Source: UBA987 sp047620825 (lineage in GTDB: Bacteria > Bacteroidota > Bacteroidia > NS11-12g > UBA9320). Taken from it: DNA of 17,780 bases. Position 1 is the first letter of the stretch, and each line of letters begins with the position of its first letter. Shown here piece after piece: positions 7,350 to 15,146 of this stretch. Below the pieces are notes generated by a model. That model saw nothing but the letters and a program-made list of their open reading frames with translations, was not told the origin of the DNA and made no database searches. The stretch covers positions 1 to 17,780 of the forward strand of contig JBLHOC010000055.1 of assembly GCA_047620825.1 (NCBI GenBank). Reading direction: 5' to 3'. A program made the translations under genes and the position numbers.

Positions 7350-10300
7350 TGTCTACTTTTAGTTCTCTAATGGCAGGTTCTACTTCTTCGTTCGTCGCTG
7401 TTTGACCGTACCAAAAATGTCGCCACCAAACCCTGATGTGGTTTAGTACCAACAAAATTACGGGCAACACAATCAGTGTTAATACAGTTGCCATCCCAAT
7501 TCCATAAGCCACAGCTATAGCCATTGGTTTTAAGAACTGAGCTTGAAAGCTCTTCTCAAAAAGCAATGGTGCAAGACCTGCAATGGTTGTTGCAGAAGTT
7601 AAGAATATTGCTCTAAACCGCATGTATCCTGCTTGAAATACCGCGTCTTTAAATGTCATCCCTTCCTTCAAATAGGAATTTAGTTTTGTTACAAGCACCA
7701 ACGAATCGTTTACTATGATACCGATCAGTGCTACAATTCCAAGAAATGATAAGATGCTTAATTGATTACCATGAAGAAAATGTCCCCATGCCACTCCAAC
7801 TAAACTGAAAGGTATTAATGCAAAAATGGCTAGTGTTTGGCCCGCACTTCTAAAAGTAAAAATAATCAAGGAGATTATAAGAATAAGTACGATCGGTAGA
7901 GCAGATTTAGCTGACTTTTGGGTTTTGGCTGCTTCACGGTTTTGGCCATCAAATAATGGCGTTACTAACGGGTACTTCTCCAAAATTTGTGTGACGTAAT
8001 TTTCTCTTAGGTCGGCGATGACATCAGGGGCACTTATTTGTGGCCCAATCACATCTGCTTCAATCGTCATTTCTCGTTGAGCATCTATGTGGCTGATGTT
8101 TACAACACCTCGTTGTTTGCTGTATGTCGCAAGTTCTTTTAATGGAAACTCTTGCCCACTTTGGGTACGTATGCGCATGTCTTCCAGGTTTTTAAGAGAT
8201 GATCGATTTTGTTCGTCGTATCTTACCCAAACCTTCACCTCATCAATACCACGCTGTAAACGTTGCACTTCTTGGCCAAAAAATCCTTGCCTGATTTGTC
8301 CCATGATGGACGCTTCTGACAAGCCAAGTAAATATGCTTTATCCTTTAACTTAAGTCTAATTTCATTTGGTCCCGGCTGCGTATTCACGACCACATCTTT
8401 CAATTCCGAAAACTTGTTCATGGCCGCTTTCACTTCATCTTTTGCCGAGGCCAATTGTTCGTTGTCACGGCTTAGGAGTGTTACAGATACTGGCTTTCCA
8501 AAAGGATTCGCAGAACCAAAAGTTAGCTTTTCTGCGCCTTCTAAAATGCCAACTTCATCGCGGATTGCATTTTCGATCTGAAAACTTGGAATCTCGCGAA
8601 GCTCCCCTTTTAAAAGTGAGATATTGACAGCGCCAACGTTAGTACCTGGACCAACCTTACGAACTACATTGTCTACAATATCAAGTCCGTCTTCCCTCTT
8701 AGACTTGTACTTTTTATTAATAATCTCTACTGCTTTCTCAATCTGAATTAAGCGTTCTTCTGTGATTTGTTCCCGTGTACCGGACGGCATTGTCAACGCA
8801 ATATTCACGTTATCACTTGCTATAAATGGAAAGAATGTGGCTTTAATGATGCCACCTTTAAATGCCCCAACTGTCAATGCCAACGTACAAAAAACTACAG
8901 TCATCGTTAAGAACTTGTTGTGCAAACAGTATTTCAACACCGGTGCATATATCTTGTCCCTTAGATAAAACATCAGCTTATCTGTTGCCCGCTCTACTTT
9001 GTTCTTTTTCTTCACTCCTGCAGATAATGCTTTGGAGTGTGCCATGTGGGTTGGTAAGATAATCAAGGCCTCAATCATCGATACAAGTAGGGTTGCTATG
9101 ACCACAAACGCCAATTCAGAGAAAAAGTCTCCAGCCCTACCATCAACCATATAAAAGAATGAAAAGGCAATTATGGTTGTAAACACAGCTGACAATACAG
9201 CGGTGATTACCTCCATGGTACCATCAATAGCGGCATGTAATGCCGTTTTTCCCATTTCGTAATGGTGATAAATGTTTTCGGCTATAACAATGGCATCATC
9301 CACCAAAATGCCGAGGACGATAATCATCCCAAATAAGGATATGACATTTATCGTCACACCGACATAGGCAGCCAAGATAATCATCCCAAAAAATGAAATT
9401 GGTATACCAACTGCCACCCAAAATGCGATACGAACATTTAAGAATAGTGCTAGCAGCAACAACACCAAGAGCATTCCTGTACCACCGTTGCGCACCAATA
9501 AATCTCTCCGTTCATTTAAGGTAACACTACGGTCGGATATTAAAGTCGCTTTAATCTTGGTGTTTTTTGCGTTAAAGTCTTTAACATATTGCCGTACGAA
9601 CGCAGCATTGTCCATTAAGTTTTGATCGTCTGTGCTACTCACACTTATCTCAACACCTAACTCTTTATTTATAACACTTTTATTAGGGTTATCCGTCCAC
9701 TTGTCTTGTGCAACAGCAACATCTCCTAACCGAACAACTTTTCCATCCGGTGTAGATTTAACCACGATGTTTTCCAGTTCCCGTGCATAGTAGCCTTTAT
9801 TTCGGCCTCGAATCAGTAGTTCTTCTTCCGGTGTTTTTATAGTCCCTCCAGTTATGTCAACATTACTGTTGCTAATGGCACTGGACACTTGGCTAAAGCT
9901 TACGTTATACGCCTGCATGCCGTCTTCACTTAAGGCAATTTCTATCTCTTCTTCAGGGAATCCACTTAATTCAACTTTTGAAATTCCGTCCTGGTTCAAC
10001 AAATCAGATTCCACTTGACGTGCAAAATGCTTCAACGTCATCAAATCAATATTTTTCCCGGTTAGTGCAAAAGTGGCTGTGGCGTTGATATTTTCCTTCA
10101 ATACCACGATCGGCTTTTCGAGTCCTTCCGGAAAAGAGTTTATCGCGTTAACGGCATTTTTGACATCTTCAAGGGCAACATTTGTTTTGTACCCTTTTTC
10201 GATTTCAACAACAATTGTTGCTGTATTTTCTTGGCTTTTTGATGTGATTCTTTCAACACCAGAAACGCCTTTGAGTTTCTCTTCTATTTTAACCACGACG

Positions 10301-10488
10301 CCCTCTTCAATCTCTTCAGGAGACGAACCAGGATAGACCAATTGCACATTTACTATGCGGTTTGGAATGATTGGAAAAAAACTAGAATTGAGTTTAAAAT
10401 AGGAAACAATGCCAAAAATGATCATGAGCACCATGAGCACATTTGCAGTGATAGGGTATTTTATAAAAGATGAAATGAGTCTTCTCAC
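7336..10488 (-). CDS. RND efflux pump, inner-membrane transporter (AcrB/MexB superfamily)
   Basis: The proton-driven inner-membrane component of a tripartite pump. From the chosen GTG start it has 1050 residues, normal for the family. It begins RRLISSFIKYPITANVLM, the usual RND first helix. Two large periplasmic loops follow helices 1 and 7. The helix-4 motif GILVDDAIVIAENIYHH carries the paired aspartates needed for proton relay, at about residues 397-398. Helix clusters are visible at about 340-470 and again at about 845-1010. A longer frame begins at a TTG at 10518, but that would overlap the adaptor by 29 bases; the GTG lies one base after the adaptor's stop and fits the family N-terminus better. 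The last 14 bases overlap tolC. Substrate class cannot be told from sequence; it is not obviously a heavy-metal (CusA) type. Confidence 0.94.
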   Translation of the reverse strand: MRRLISSFIKYPITANVLMVLMIIFGIVSYFKLNSSFFPIIPNRIVNVQLVYPGSSPEEIEEGVVVKIEEKLKGVSGVERITSKSQENTATIVVEIEKGYKTNVALEDVKNAVNAINSFPEGLEKPIVVLKENINATATFALTGKNIDLMTLKHFARQVESDLLNQDGISKVELSGFPEEEIEIALSEDGMQAYNVSFSQVSSAISNSNVDITGGTIKTPEEELLIRGRNKGYYARELENIVVKSTPDGKVVRLGDVAVAQDKWTDNPNKSVINKELGVEISVSSTDDQNLMDNAAFVRQYVKDFNAKNTKIKATLISDRSVTLNERRDLLVRNGGTGMLLVLLLLALFLNVRIAFWVAVGIPISFFGMIILAAYVGVTINVISLFGMIIVLGILVDDAIVIAENIYHHYEMGKTALHAAIDGTMEVITAVLSAVFTTIIAFSFFYMVDGRAGDFFSELAFVVIATLLVSMIEALIILPTHMAHSKALSAGVKKKNKVERATDKLMFYLRDKIYAPVLKYCLHNKFLTMTVVFCTLALTVGAFKGGIIKATFFPFIASDNVNIALTMPSGTREQITEERLIQIEKAVEIINKKYKSKREDGLDIVDNVVRKVGPGTNVGAVNISLLKGELREIPSFQIENAIRDEVGILEGAEKLTFGSANPFGKPVSVTLLSRDNEQLASAKDEVKAAMNKFSELKDVVVNTQPGPNEIRLKLKDKAYLLGLSEASIMGQIRQGFFGQEVQRLQRGIDEVKVWVRYDEQNRSSLKNLEDMRIRTQSGQEFPLKELATYSKQRGVVNISHIDAQREMTIEADVIGPQISAPDVIADLRENYVTQILEKYPLVTPLFDGQNREAAKTQKSAKSALPIVLILIISLIIFTFRSAGQTLAIFALIPFSLVGVAWGHFLHGNQLSILSFLGIVALIGIIVNDSLVLVTKLNSYLKEGMTFKDAVFQAGYMRFRAIFLTSATTIAGLAPLLFEKSFQAQFLKPMAIAVAYGIGMATVLTLIVLPVILLVLNHIRVWWRHFWYGQTATNEEVEPAIRELKVDNEEV

Positions 10489-10489
10489 G

Positions 10490-11614
10490 TTATCCTTCTT
10501 TATTAAGAATTTTAACAATCATACCGTCATGGGCACTTGAAACCGCTTGATTCAAGTATTGATCCCCTTCCTTTATGTCGCTTATATATACCCAATCCGT
10601 TCCTTTATACACGACGTTGACTTTTCTTCGAGACAATACGGAATCGCGTTCAACAAAAAATAGCTCATCATTTTCGAGCAGCAAATTTCTTTGGACTTCT
10701 ATAACGTTTTGAAGTGTTGACCCTTCAATGATTGCTGTTAGATATTGACCTTCTTTGAGCTGATTGTCTGTTACCCCAATATAAACTTTCACACTTTGGG
10801 TGGATGGATCTAGTTGCTCGTTAATCCGTAAAATTTTACCTGTCCATTGTTTGTGTAATTCTGAACTTGCAAGTTTAACCGAGCTACCCACTTTAATAAA
10901 TTTCAAATCATCCAAACTGATGGACGCCTCTAACTCATATTGGTTTGGTTGGATAAAAGTACCTAAACGTTGACCAGCTCTTACAAGCGTTCCTGGATCA
11001 AGGTCTGTTGCGCTTAACACACCACTGAAAGGGGCGAGAATCTTGTGTTTACTCAGCCTTAATTCCTGTGATTTAATACTATAGTAAGTGGTGAAAATGT
11101 TTTTAGAAGAGATAAACACCTTGGCTTTCTCGTTTTTAATCTCTGGTAAGTCCGGCACTGGTTTGTCAAAATCAATTGAAGCGTGAAACTTTTTCCAAGC
11201 CTCGATTTCTTCCGGATAATCAATGACCAAGTCTGGTAAAACCTGAGATACGCTATTGAGTAGCGTACTTTTTTGAGATTTTAAATTTGCCCGGAGTTCT
11301 GAGTCATCCATTTGAGCTAGAACCTGCCCTTTGCTAAACCGATGTCCTTCTCTAAAGTTAGAAGTCTGTAAGACACCATTCACCTCAGAAAAAATATCAA
11401 TTCTATTTTTAGCAACCAGCTTCCCACTTAAATCTATTTTCAAGTGTCTATCTAGGTTTTTTGCTTGTGTCGTAACCACATTCAAGGTTCTAAAACTTGT
11501 TGTATTCTCAATCTTCTCTTCTTTTGAAGATATCTTTCTAAAGACTAAAACAGTCACCAGAATCAGCAAGACGGCGATGACTATGCTCCTCCTTATTTTA
11601 AATGATTGGGCCAT
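10490..11614 (-). CDS. Periplasmic adaptor (membrane fusion protein) of the RND pump
   Basis: A 374-residue HlyD/AcrA-type adaptor linking the pump to the TolC channel. It has an N-terminal membrane anchor at about residues 8-25 (IRRSIVIAVLLILVTVLVF). The first half of a biotinyl-lipoyl-like domain is KNRIDIFSEVNGVLQ...VLAQMDDSEL, and the second is KILAPFSGVLSATDLDPGTLV. These flank a short helical hairpin. A beta-barrel domain follows (YELEASISLDDLKFIKVGS), then a membrane-proximal C-terminal section ending KILNKEG. It is the first gene of the minus-strand operon. No TetR, MarR or two-component regulator is adjacent, and no clear TAnnTTTG is seen in the 79 bases upstream. Confidence 0.93.
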   Translation of the reverse strand: MAQSFKIRRSIVIAVLLILVTVLVFRKISSKEEKIENTTSFRTLNVVTTQAKNLDRHLKIDLSGKLVAKNRIDIFSEVNGVLQTSNFREGHRFSKGQVLAQMDDSELRANLKSQKSTLLNSVSQVLPDLVIDYPEEIEAWKKFHASIDFDKPVPDLPEIKNEKAKVFISSKNIFTTYYSIKSQELRLSKHKILAPFSGVLSATDLDPGTLVRAGQRLGTFIQPNQYELEASISLDDLKFIKVGSSVKLASSELHKQWTGKILRINEQLDPSTQSVKVYIGVTDNQLKEGQYLTAIIEGSTLQNVIEVQRNLLLENDELFFVERDSVLSRRKVNVVYKGTDWVYISDIKEGDQYLNQAVSSAHDGMIVKILNKEG

Positions 11615-11693
11615 ATATTTTGATTATGATATTTATGTGGAACATATCAAGCGGTACAATGTTTTATGATATTTCGTTTACAGCTCGGCTGTT

Positions 11694-12458
11694 TTAAGAC
11701 TTAACCTTAATGGATACTGACCCGAGTGACTCTACCTCCGCCGTAACCGTGGAATTTGGTTTTATAAACACTGCTGGTGTAGCAGCTCCAGCCAATAAAA
11801 TTGACCCCTTCGGAAAGGCTTGATTATACTTAACGGCTAAGCGTGATGCATTACAAACCGACAAATATGGGTTATCTAGTATCGCATTACTCTGATCAGA
11901 TTCAACCACTATACCATCAAAACTTAAAGACATCCTTAAATCGTTTAATGACGCTGGCAAAGGATGCCATTTTCCTAATACAAATCCCGCTGACGAACAA
12001 TTGTCTGCGATAACATCTTCCAGCGAAAACTTGAAATTCTTGTATCTGGAATCGATAATTTCAATAGCTGGGCAACACGACTCGATATAGTCTGAAATTT
12101 CCTCAAGACTTATTTCTCTGTCTAGGTCTTTTTTTAGTTTGAATGCAATTTCAGGTTCAGCCCTTGGATGAATAAACTTAGACAAGTTAATGCTCCCTTT
12201 ATTTTCAATCCACATGTTTTGAGTGAGTCTACCCCAGATCATGTCGTGGACACCCATTTGCTCCATTTTAGCAAAACTGGTGAAGCCTAATTTTAACCCT
12301 GCAAAATCATCATCGCGTTCATACCGTTCCTCCATCGACAAGGCCTGAATCTCGTACGCCTCAGCTTCTGTAAACTCGTGTTCTTTGCTTATTTGCTCCA
12401 CCGCCTCCGCCTTGAGGGCGGCTTGATCTAATAATTGTGCTATTTCCTTATTGTTCAT
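11694..12458 (-). CDS. 4-oxalocrotonate decarboxylase (MhpD/DmpH-like family)
   Basis: A 254-residue member of the hydratase/decarboxylase family that includes DmpE/MhpD (2-oxopent-4-dienoate hydratase) and DmpH/XylI (4-oxalocrotonate decarboxylase). The wording GLKLGFTSFAKMEQMGV, IHPRAEPEIAF and IEIIDSRYKNFKFSLEDVIADN is closest to decarboxylases as I recall them (LTSWAKMAQMGV, EVIDSRYENFKFDL, VADN). The likely metal ligands are E101, E103 and E133, with K56 near the active site. The reaction would be 2-oxo-3-hexenedioate to 2-hydroxypenta-2,4-dienoate plus CO2. The gene overlaps the upstream aldolase by 11 bases, so they are translationally coupled and work in the same route. The hydratase for the intermediate step is not in the window. 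Confidence 0.85.
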   Translation of the reverse strand: MNNKEIAQLLDQAALKAEAVEQISKEHEFTEAEAYEIQALSMEERYERDDDFAGLKLGFTSFAKMEQMGVHDMIWGRLTQNMWIENKGSINLSKFIHPRAEPEIAFKLKKDLDREISLEEISDYIESCCPAIEIIDSRYKNFKFSLEDVIADNCSSAGFVLGKWHPLPASLNDLRMSLSFDGIVVESDQSNAILDNPYLSVCNASRLAVKYNQAFPKGSILLAGAATPAVFIKPNSTVTAEVESLGSVSIKVKS

Positions 12459-13461
12459 TTTTTTTCTTTTTCATGTCCAACGCTACGTCCAAAATCATGT
12501 CTTCTTGTCCTCCAACCATTTCTCTTCTACCCAATTCTTCAAGAATATCGCGGGTATCAAGTCCATATCTTTCAGCAGCGCGTTCACTGTGAAGCAAGAA
12601 ACTAGAATATACGCCTGCGTAACCAAGACTTAATGTTTCCCTATCAACACGTACCGGACGTGTTTGAAGCGGTCGAATCACATCATCCGCCAAATCCATC
12701 AATTGATGTACATCTGAATTATGACTTGCTTTCATTTTATTTAAAACGGCAATCAAAACTTCTAACGGACAGTTTCCTGCACCTGCACCCATGCCAGCCA
12801 ACGAGGCATCAAGTCGGGTTGCGCCATGTTCCATAGCCACAATTGTATTTGCCACGCCTAAGCCTAAATTATGATGGCAATGTATTCCAACTTCTGTTTT
12901 ACTATCTAAAGTACCCTTAAAGGCTTTCACTCTTTCGGCCACCTCATGCATCAATAATGCACCGGCACTATCGGTCACATAGACACAATCGGCACCGAAT
13001 TTTTCCATCAGCTTAGCTTGTTCGGCTAATTTATCTGGGGTGCTCATGTGCGACATCATCAAGAAGCCTCCAACATCCATCCCCATGTTTTTAGCCGCTT
13101 CAATGTGTTGTTGCGAAATATCTGCTTCGGTACAATGCGTTGCGACTCTAACTGATCGTACGCCTAAAGCATACGCCTTTTTTAAATCCTCGATTGTTCC
13201 AATACCAGGTATTAAAAGTGTTGTTAACACGGCGTGGTTGAGTTCTTCGGCTACACCTTCTAACCAATCCCAATCTGTATGGGCACCAAATCCATAATTG
13301 AAACTCCCACCAGACAACCCGTCTCCGTGTGCAATTTCAATCGCATCAACCTTTGCTTTGTCAAGTGCAATGGCCAAGTCTCTAACCTGTTGTTTGGTAT
13401 ATTGATGACGAATGGCGTGCATGCCATCTCGTAACGTAACGTCTTGGATATACAACTGCAT
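12448..13461 (-). CDS. 4-hydroxy-2-oxovalerate aldolase (DmpG/MhpE/BphI family)
   Basis: A 337-residue class II pyruvate aldolase that splits 4-hydroxy-2-oxovalerate into pyruvate and acetaldehyde. It has a TIM barrel of the HMGL-like superfamily. The start LYIQDVTLRDGMHAIRHQ is almost diagnostic, with R11, D12 and H15 at the active site. Metal-binding H194 and H196 lie in GIHCHHNLGLG. The C-terminal part (LLHSERAAERYGLDTRDILEELG) is the region that docks the acylating acetaldehyde dehydrogenase (DmpF) in characterised enzymes. No DmpF gene is in the window. It is the first gene of a two-gene operon with the decarboxylase. Together they indicate the lower part of a meta-cleavage pathway, feeding from catechol-type or tryptophan-derived compounds. 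Confidence 0.93.
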   Translation of the reverse strand: MQLYIQDVTLRDGMHAIRHQYTKQQVRDLAIALDKAKVDAIEIAHGDGLSGGSFNYGFGAHTDWDWLEGVAEELNHAVLTTLLIPGIGTIEDLKKAYALGVRSVRVATHCTEADISQQHIEAAKNMGMDVGGFLMMSHMSTPDKLAEQAKLMEKFGADCVYVTDSAGALLMHEVAERVKAFKGTLDSKTEVGIHCHHNLGLGVANTIVAMEHGATRLDASLAGMGAGAGNCPLEVLIAVLNKMKASHNSDVHQLMDLADDVIRPLQTRPVRVDRETLSLGYAGVYSSFLLHSERAAERYGLDTRDILEELGRREMVGGQEDMILDVALDMKKKKNEQ

Positions 13462-13476
13462 AATTTAAATTGACTT

Positions 13477-13484
13477 CAAAAATA
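13477..13484 (-). promoter_or_regulatory. Bacteroidetes -7 motif upstream of aldolase operon
   Basis: Minus-strand TATTTTTG fits TAnnTTTG and ends 15 bases before the ATG of the aldolase, giving a very short leader. No clear -33 TTG is seen at the expected spacing. The 99-base gap is shared with the divergent DUF456 gene. Confidence 0.35.
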
Positions 13485-13548
13485 CCGTTGTTTATAGATT
13501 TTCGGTTTGGATTCGTAAAAATCCTGCACATACTCCTAACTCGTCTTT

Positions 13549-13556
13549 TATCTTTG
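13549..13556 (+). promoter_or_regulatory. Bacteroidetes -7 motif of DUF456 gene
   Basis: TATCTTTG fits TAnnTTTG and ends 4 bases (TTGT) before the ATG at 13561, so a leaderless message is predicted. No -33 match was found at 17-23 bases. Confidence 0.4.
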
Positions 13557-13560
13557 TTGT

Positions 13561-14049
13561 ATGGATATATTTTTGCTTGTCCTCGGAATCGTTTTTTTAG
13601 TACTTGGTGTAGTCGGATGTCTTGTGCCAATTATTCCTGGTCCTCCGATCGCATATTTATCACTGGTCATACTCTTTTTTCATAGCGTTGACGCCTTTCA
13701 CCCATCAGCATCGGTCATGTTGTGGTATGCGGTTATTGTTATTGGTATTACTGTATTGGATTACTTTTTACCCATTTGGGGTACCAAAAAATTCGGTGGC
13801 ACCAATGCGGGCAAACGCGGCAGTATCATTGGACTTATTGTAGCCTTCATCTTTCCAGTTTTAGGTCCATTAACCATATTGGTTGGTCCATTTTTAGGGG
13901 CAATTGTTGGAGAGTTAATTACTGGGCAAGACCAAAAGACGGCGATTAGATCTGGGATTGGTTCCTTTCTTGGATTCGTAGGTGGGGTAATTCTTAAAGT
14001 CGGTGTCGTGGTTTTTGTAGCAGCAAAGTTTATTGAGCTGGCGTTTTAG
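13561..14049 (+). CDS. DUF456 family membrane protein
   Basis: A 162-residue, strongly hydrophobic protein with the DUF456 hallmarks: an N-terminal helix followed by VGCLVPIIPGPPIAYLSLVI, then VLDYFLPIWGTKKFGGTNAGKRGS (split: VLDYFLPIWGTKKFGG, TNAGKRGS), and a glycine-rich helix pair PLTILVGPFLGAIVGELITG. Four or five membrane helices are apparent. No biochemical function is established for the family. It is divergent from the aldolase operon, and its last 20 bases overlap the convergent SRPBCC gene. Start supported by the ATG just after a -7 motif. Confidence 0.9.
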   Translation: MDIFLLVLGIVFLVLGVVGCLVPIIPGPPIAYLSLVILFFHSVDAFHPSASVMLWYAVIVIGITVLDYFLPIWGTKKFGGTNAGKRGSIIGLIVAFIFPVLGPLTILVGPFLGAIVGELITGQDQKTAIRSGIGSFLGFVGGVILKVGVVVFVAAKFIELAF

Positions 14050-14572
14050 TTTGATTGCTAAGCCACTTTTGCAACTTCTCTAGTTCCGCTTTTCTTTTAA
14101 CAGCTAGTCCATTTCCTGAACTGCTAAACATTACTTTATACATCCAACCAGACGGTGTAAGTTTTGTGGTTACATGAAGTTTGGAAGTATTCGCGTCGAT
14201 GGCCTCAAATTCATACTTGGTATCTAATCTAATCTTCTCGCTCAAAATGATTGAAGACGTCGCAGATTCGTGTCTAAATACCGAATCTACTTCATACACA
14301 GGTTTTGACACTTGCTCCGCATCACTGAACACAAACAATGCTTTAAAACCAGTCTCATCGTATTTACCAGTAAGGCTTTCTACTGTGTCAAGGTTATCTC
14401 GCCACATTACAATTTTTGCAGGGTTAAACACGGCGTCCCAAGCTTGTTCTAAAGGTTGGTCCAATTCAATATCATGTTCCACAACATGGTTATCTGCCAC
14501 AAAAAATGCAGCTATAAATGTACCGACTAATCCAAACCCAACGAAGATTAATACGTATTTGATGATTTTCAT
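14030..14572 (-). CDS. Membrane-anchored SRPBCC (polyketide cyclase/START-like) protein
   Basis: A 180-residue protein with one N-terminal membrane helix (about 4-25, YVLIFVGFGLVGTFIAAFFV) followed by a soluble SRPBCC fold. That fold starts VEHDIELDQPLEQAWDAVFNPAKIVMW (split: VEHDIELDQPLEQAW, DAVFNPAKIVMW), the usual opening strand plus the helix that grips the cavity, and ends with a long C-terminal helix (AVKRKAELEKLQKWLSNQ). Such proteins bind hydrophobic ligands; many in this position are uncharacterised. It is convergent with DUF456, with a 20-base overlap and no room for a separate terminator. A -7 motif sits 4 bases before the ATG. Confidence 0.8.
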   Translation of the reverse strand: MKIIKYVLIFVGFGLVGTFIAAFFVADNHVVEHDIELDQPLEQAWDAVFNPAKIVMWRDNLDTVESLTGKYDETGFKALFVFSDAEQVSKPVYEVDSVFRHESATSSIILSEKIRLDTKYEFEAIDANTSKLHVTTKLTPSGWMYKVMFSSSGNGLAVKRKAELEKLQKWLSNQTKTPAQ

Positions 14573-14576
14573 GGGG

Positions 14577-14584
14577 CAAAGGTA
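14577..14584 (-). promoter_or_regulatory. Bacteroidetes -7 motif of SRPBCC gene
   Basis: Minus-strand TACCTTTG fits TAnnTTTG and ends 4 bases (CCCC) before the ATG at 14572. As for DUF456, this predicts a start of transcription at or next to the start codon. No good -33 element seen. Confidence 0.4.
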
Positions 14585-14631
14585 TTTTTTTGAGTATAAA
14601 GTAAGGTGTATAAAGAAGTGAGATGTTTGGG

Positions 14632-14676
14632 TTGATACAGGACAATTTGACTCAAGACATATTGATTAAAGATCAT
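14632..14676 (+). repeat. Three tandem 15-bp units, first site
   Basis: Three successive units read TTGATACAGGACAAT, TTGACTCAAGACATA and TTGATTAAAGATCAT: same length, same TTGA start and a conserved (A)GA(C/T) block. The middle unit is nearly identical to the best units at 15498 and 15591. Confidence 0.6.
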
Positions 14677-14722
14677 TCTTTTCTTTTCGGTCTTTAGGGG
14701 TTATCCAGCTCTGTTCTTTGCT

Positions 14723-14740
14723 TAGGGCTTACCAGCCCTA
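14723..14740. repeat. Perfect 7-bp hairpin
   Basis: TAGGGCT and AGCCCTA pair exactly around the 4-base loop TACC. No T-run follows on either strand. Part of the cluster of small hairpins in this gap. Confidence 0.5.
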
Positions 14741-14886
14741 TGACCCAGTTTTCATTCTTTTTTTGAATAAAGAACGAAACAAGAAAAAACATAAAAATAA
14801 TAATGCCCTTCGTTTTGGAACGCTTATCCCTCCTCCATGGCCTCCAAAACCCCTCGTCGCACAACGCCCATTATTTTTGGCCACAA

Positions 14887-14906
14887 CGCTTTGGACGACC
14901 AAAGCG
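14887..14906. repeat. Perfect 8-bp hairpin in GC-richer patch
   Basis: CGCTTTGG and CCAAAGCG pair exactly around ACGA. It is enclosed by GGCC at 14879-14882 and 14913-14916 and by ACCCCT (14849-14854) facing AGGGGT (14939-14944), so a larger folded structure is possible. Confidence 0.5.
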
Positions 14907-15146
14907 AGTGCAGGCCAGACAGAAATGCGAGCCGGCGTAGGGGTGAATTGAGGATGACTTTGAAAATCAATAAAACTGCTTGCACTGTTTTATTAGCTTT
15001 TCTTGGTATCCGAAAGAGAGTGGTGGAAGCATATTTCTGTTAAAAGCTTTTTGTTTACTTTTTGGGTTTCAAAAAGGAAAATCGGTTATAGGCTGATAAG
15101 CCTAATGAAAGAATACATTTTGGTCACTTAGTCTTATCGATCATAA

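Larger units (their letters stand above)
14573..15146. other. Structured gene-free stretch
   Basis: About 570 bases between the SRPBCC gene and the antitoxin. Reading frames here are short and lack recognisable protein wording. The stretch holds three 15-bp repeat units (14632-14676), an imperfect inverted repeat around 14749-14778 (GTTTTCATTCTTT / AAAGAACGAAAC), and several tight hairpins (14723-14740, 14887-14906, 15058-15076, 15089-15104). The part from about 14820 to 14950 is visibly richer in G and C than its surroundings. It may be a dispersed intergenic repeat or a structured RNA; neither can be proved here. Confidence 0.5.

Noticed and set aside
8087..8581. 164-codon plus-strand frame inside the RND gene
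   Set aside because: It is antisense to a well-supported pump gene with intact motifs, and its translation is Ser/Cys-rich without any domain.
11681..11693. Terminator after the decarboxylase gene
   Set aside because: The stem (ACAGC/GCTGT) is only five pairs and has no T-run in the direction of the minus-strand operon.
13382..13630. Minus-strand 82-codon frame overlapping the aldolase start
   Set aside because: It overlaps both the aldolase start and the DUF456 start, and its sequence has no recognisable features; it is a shadow frame.
14718..14951. 77-codon plus-strand frame
   Set aside because: It runs through the hairpins and has a low-complexity Lys/Asn and Pro-rich composition typical of non-coding DNA read by chance.
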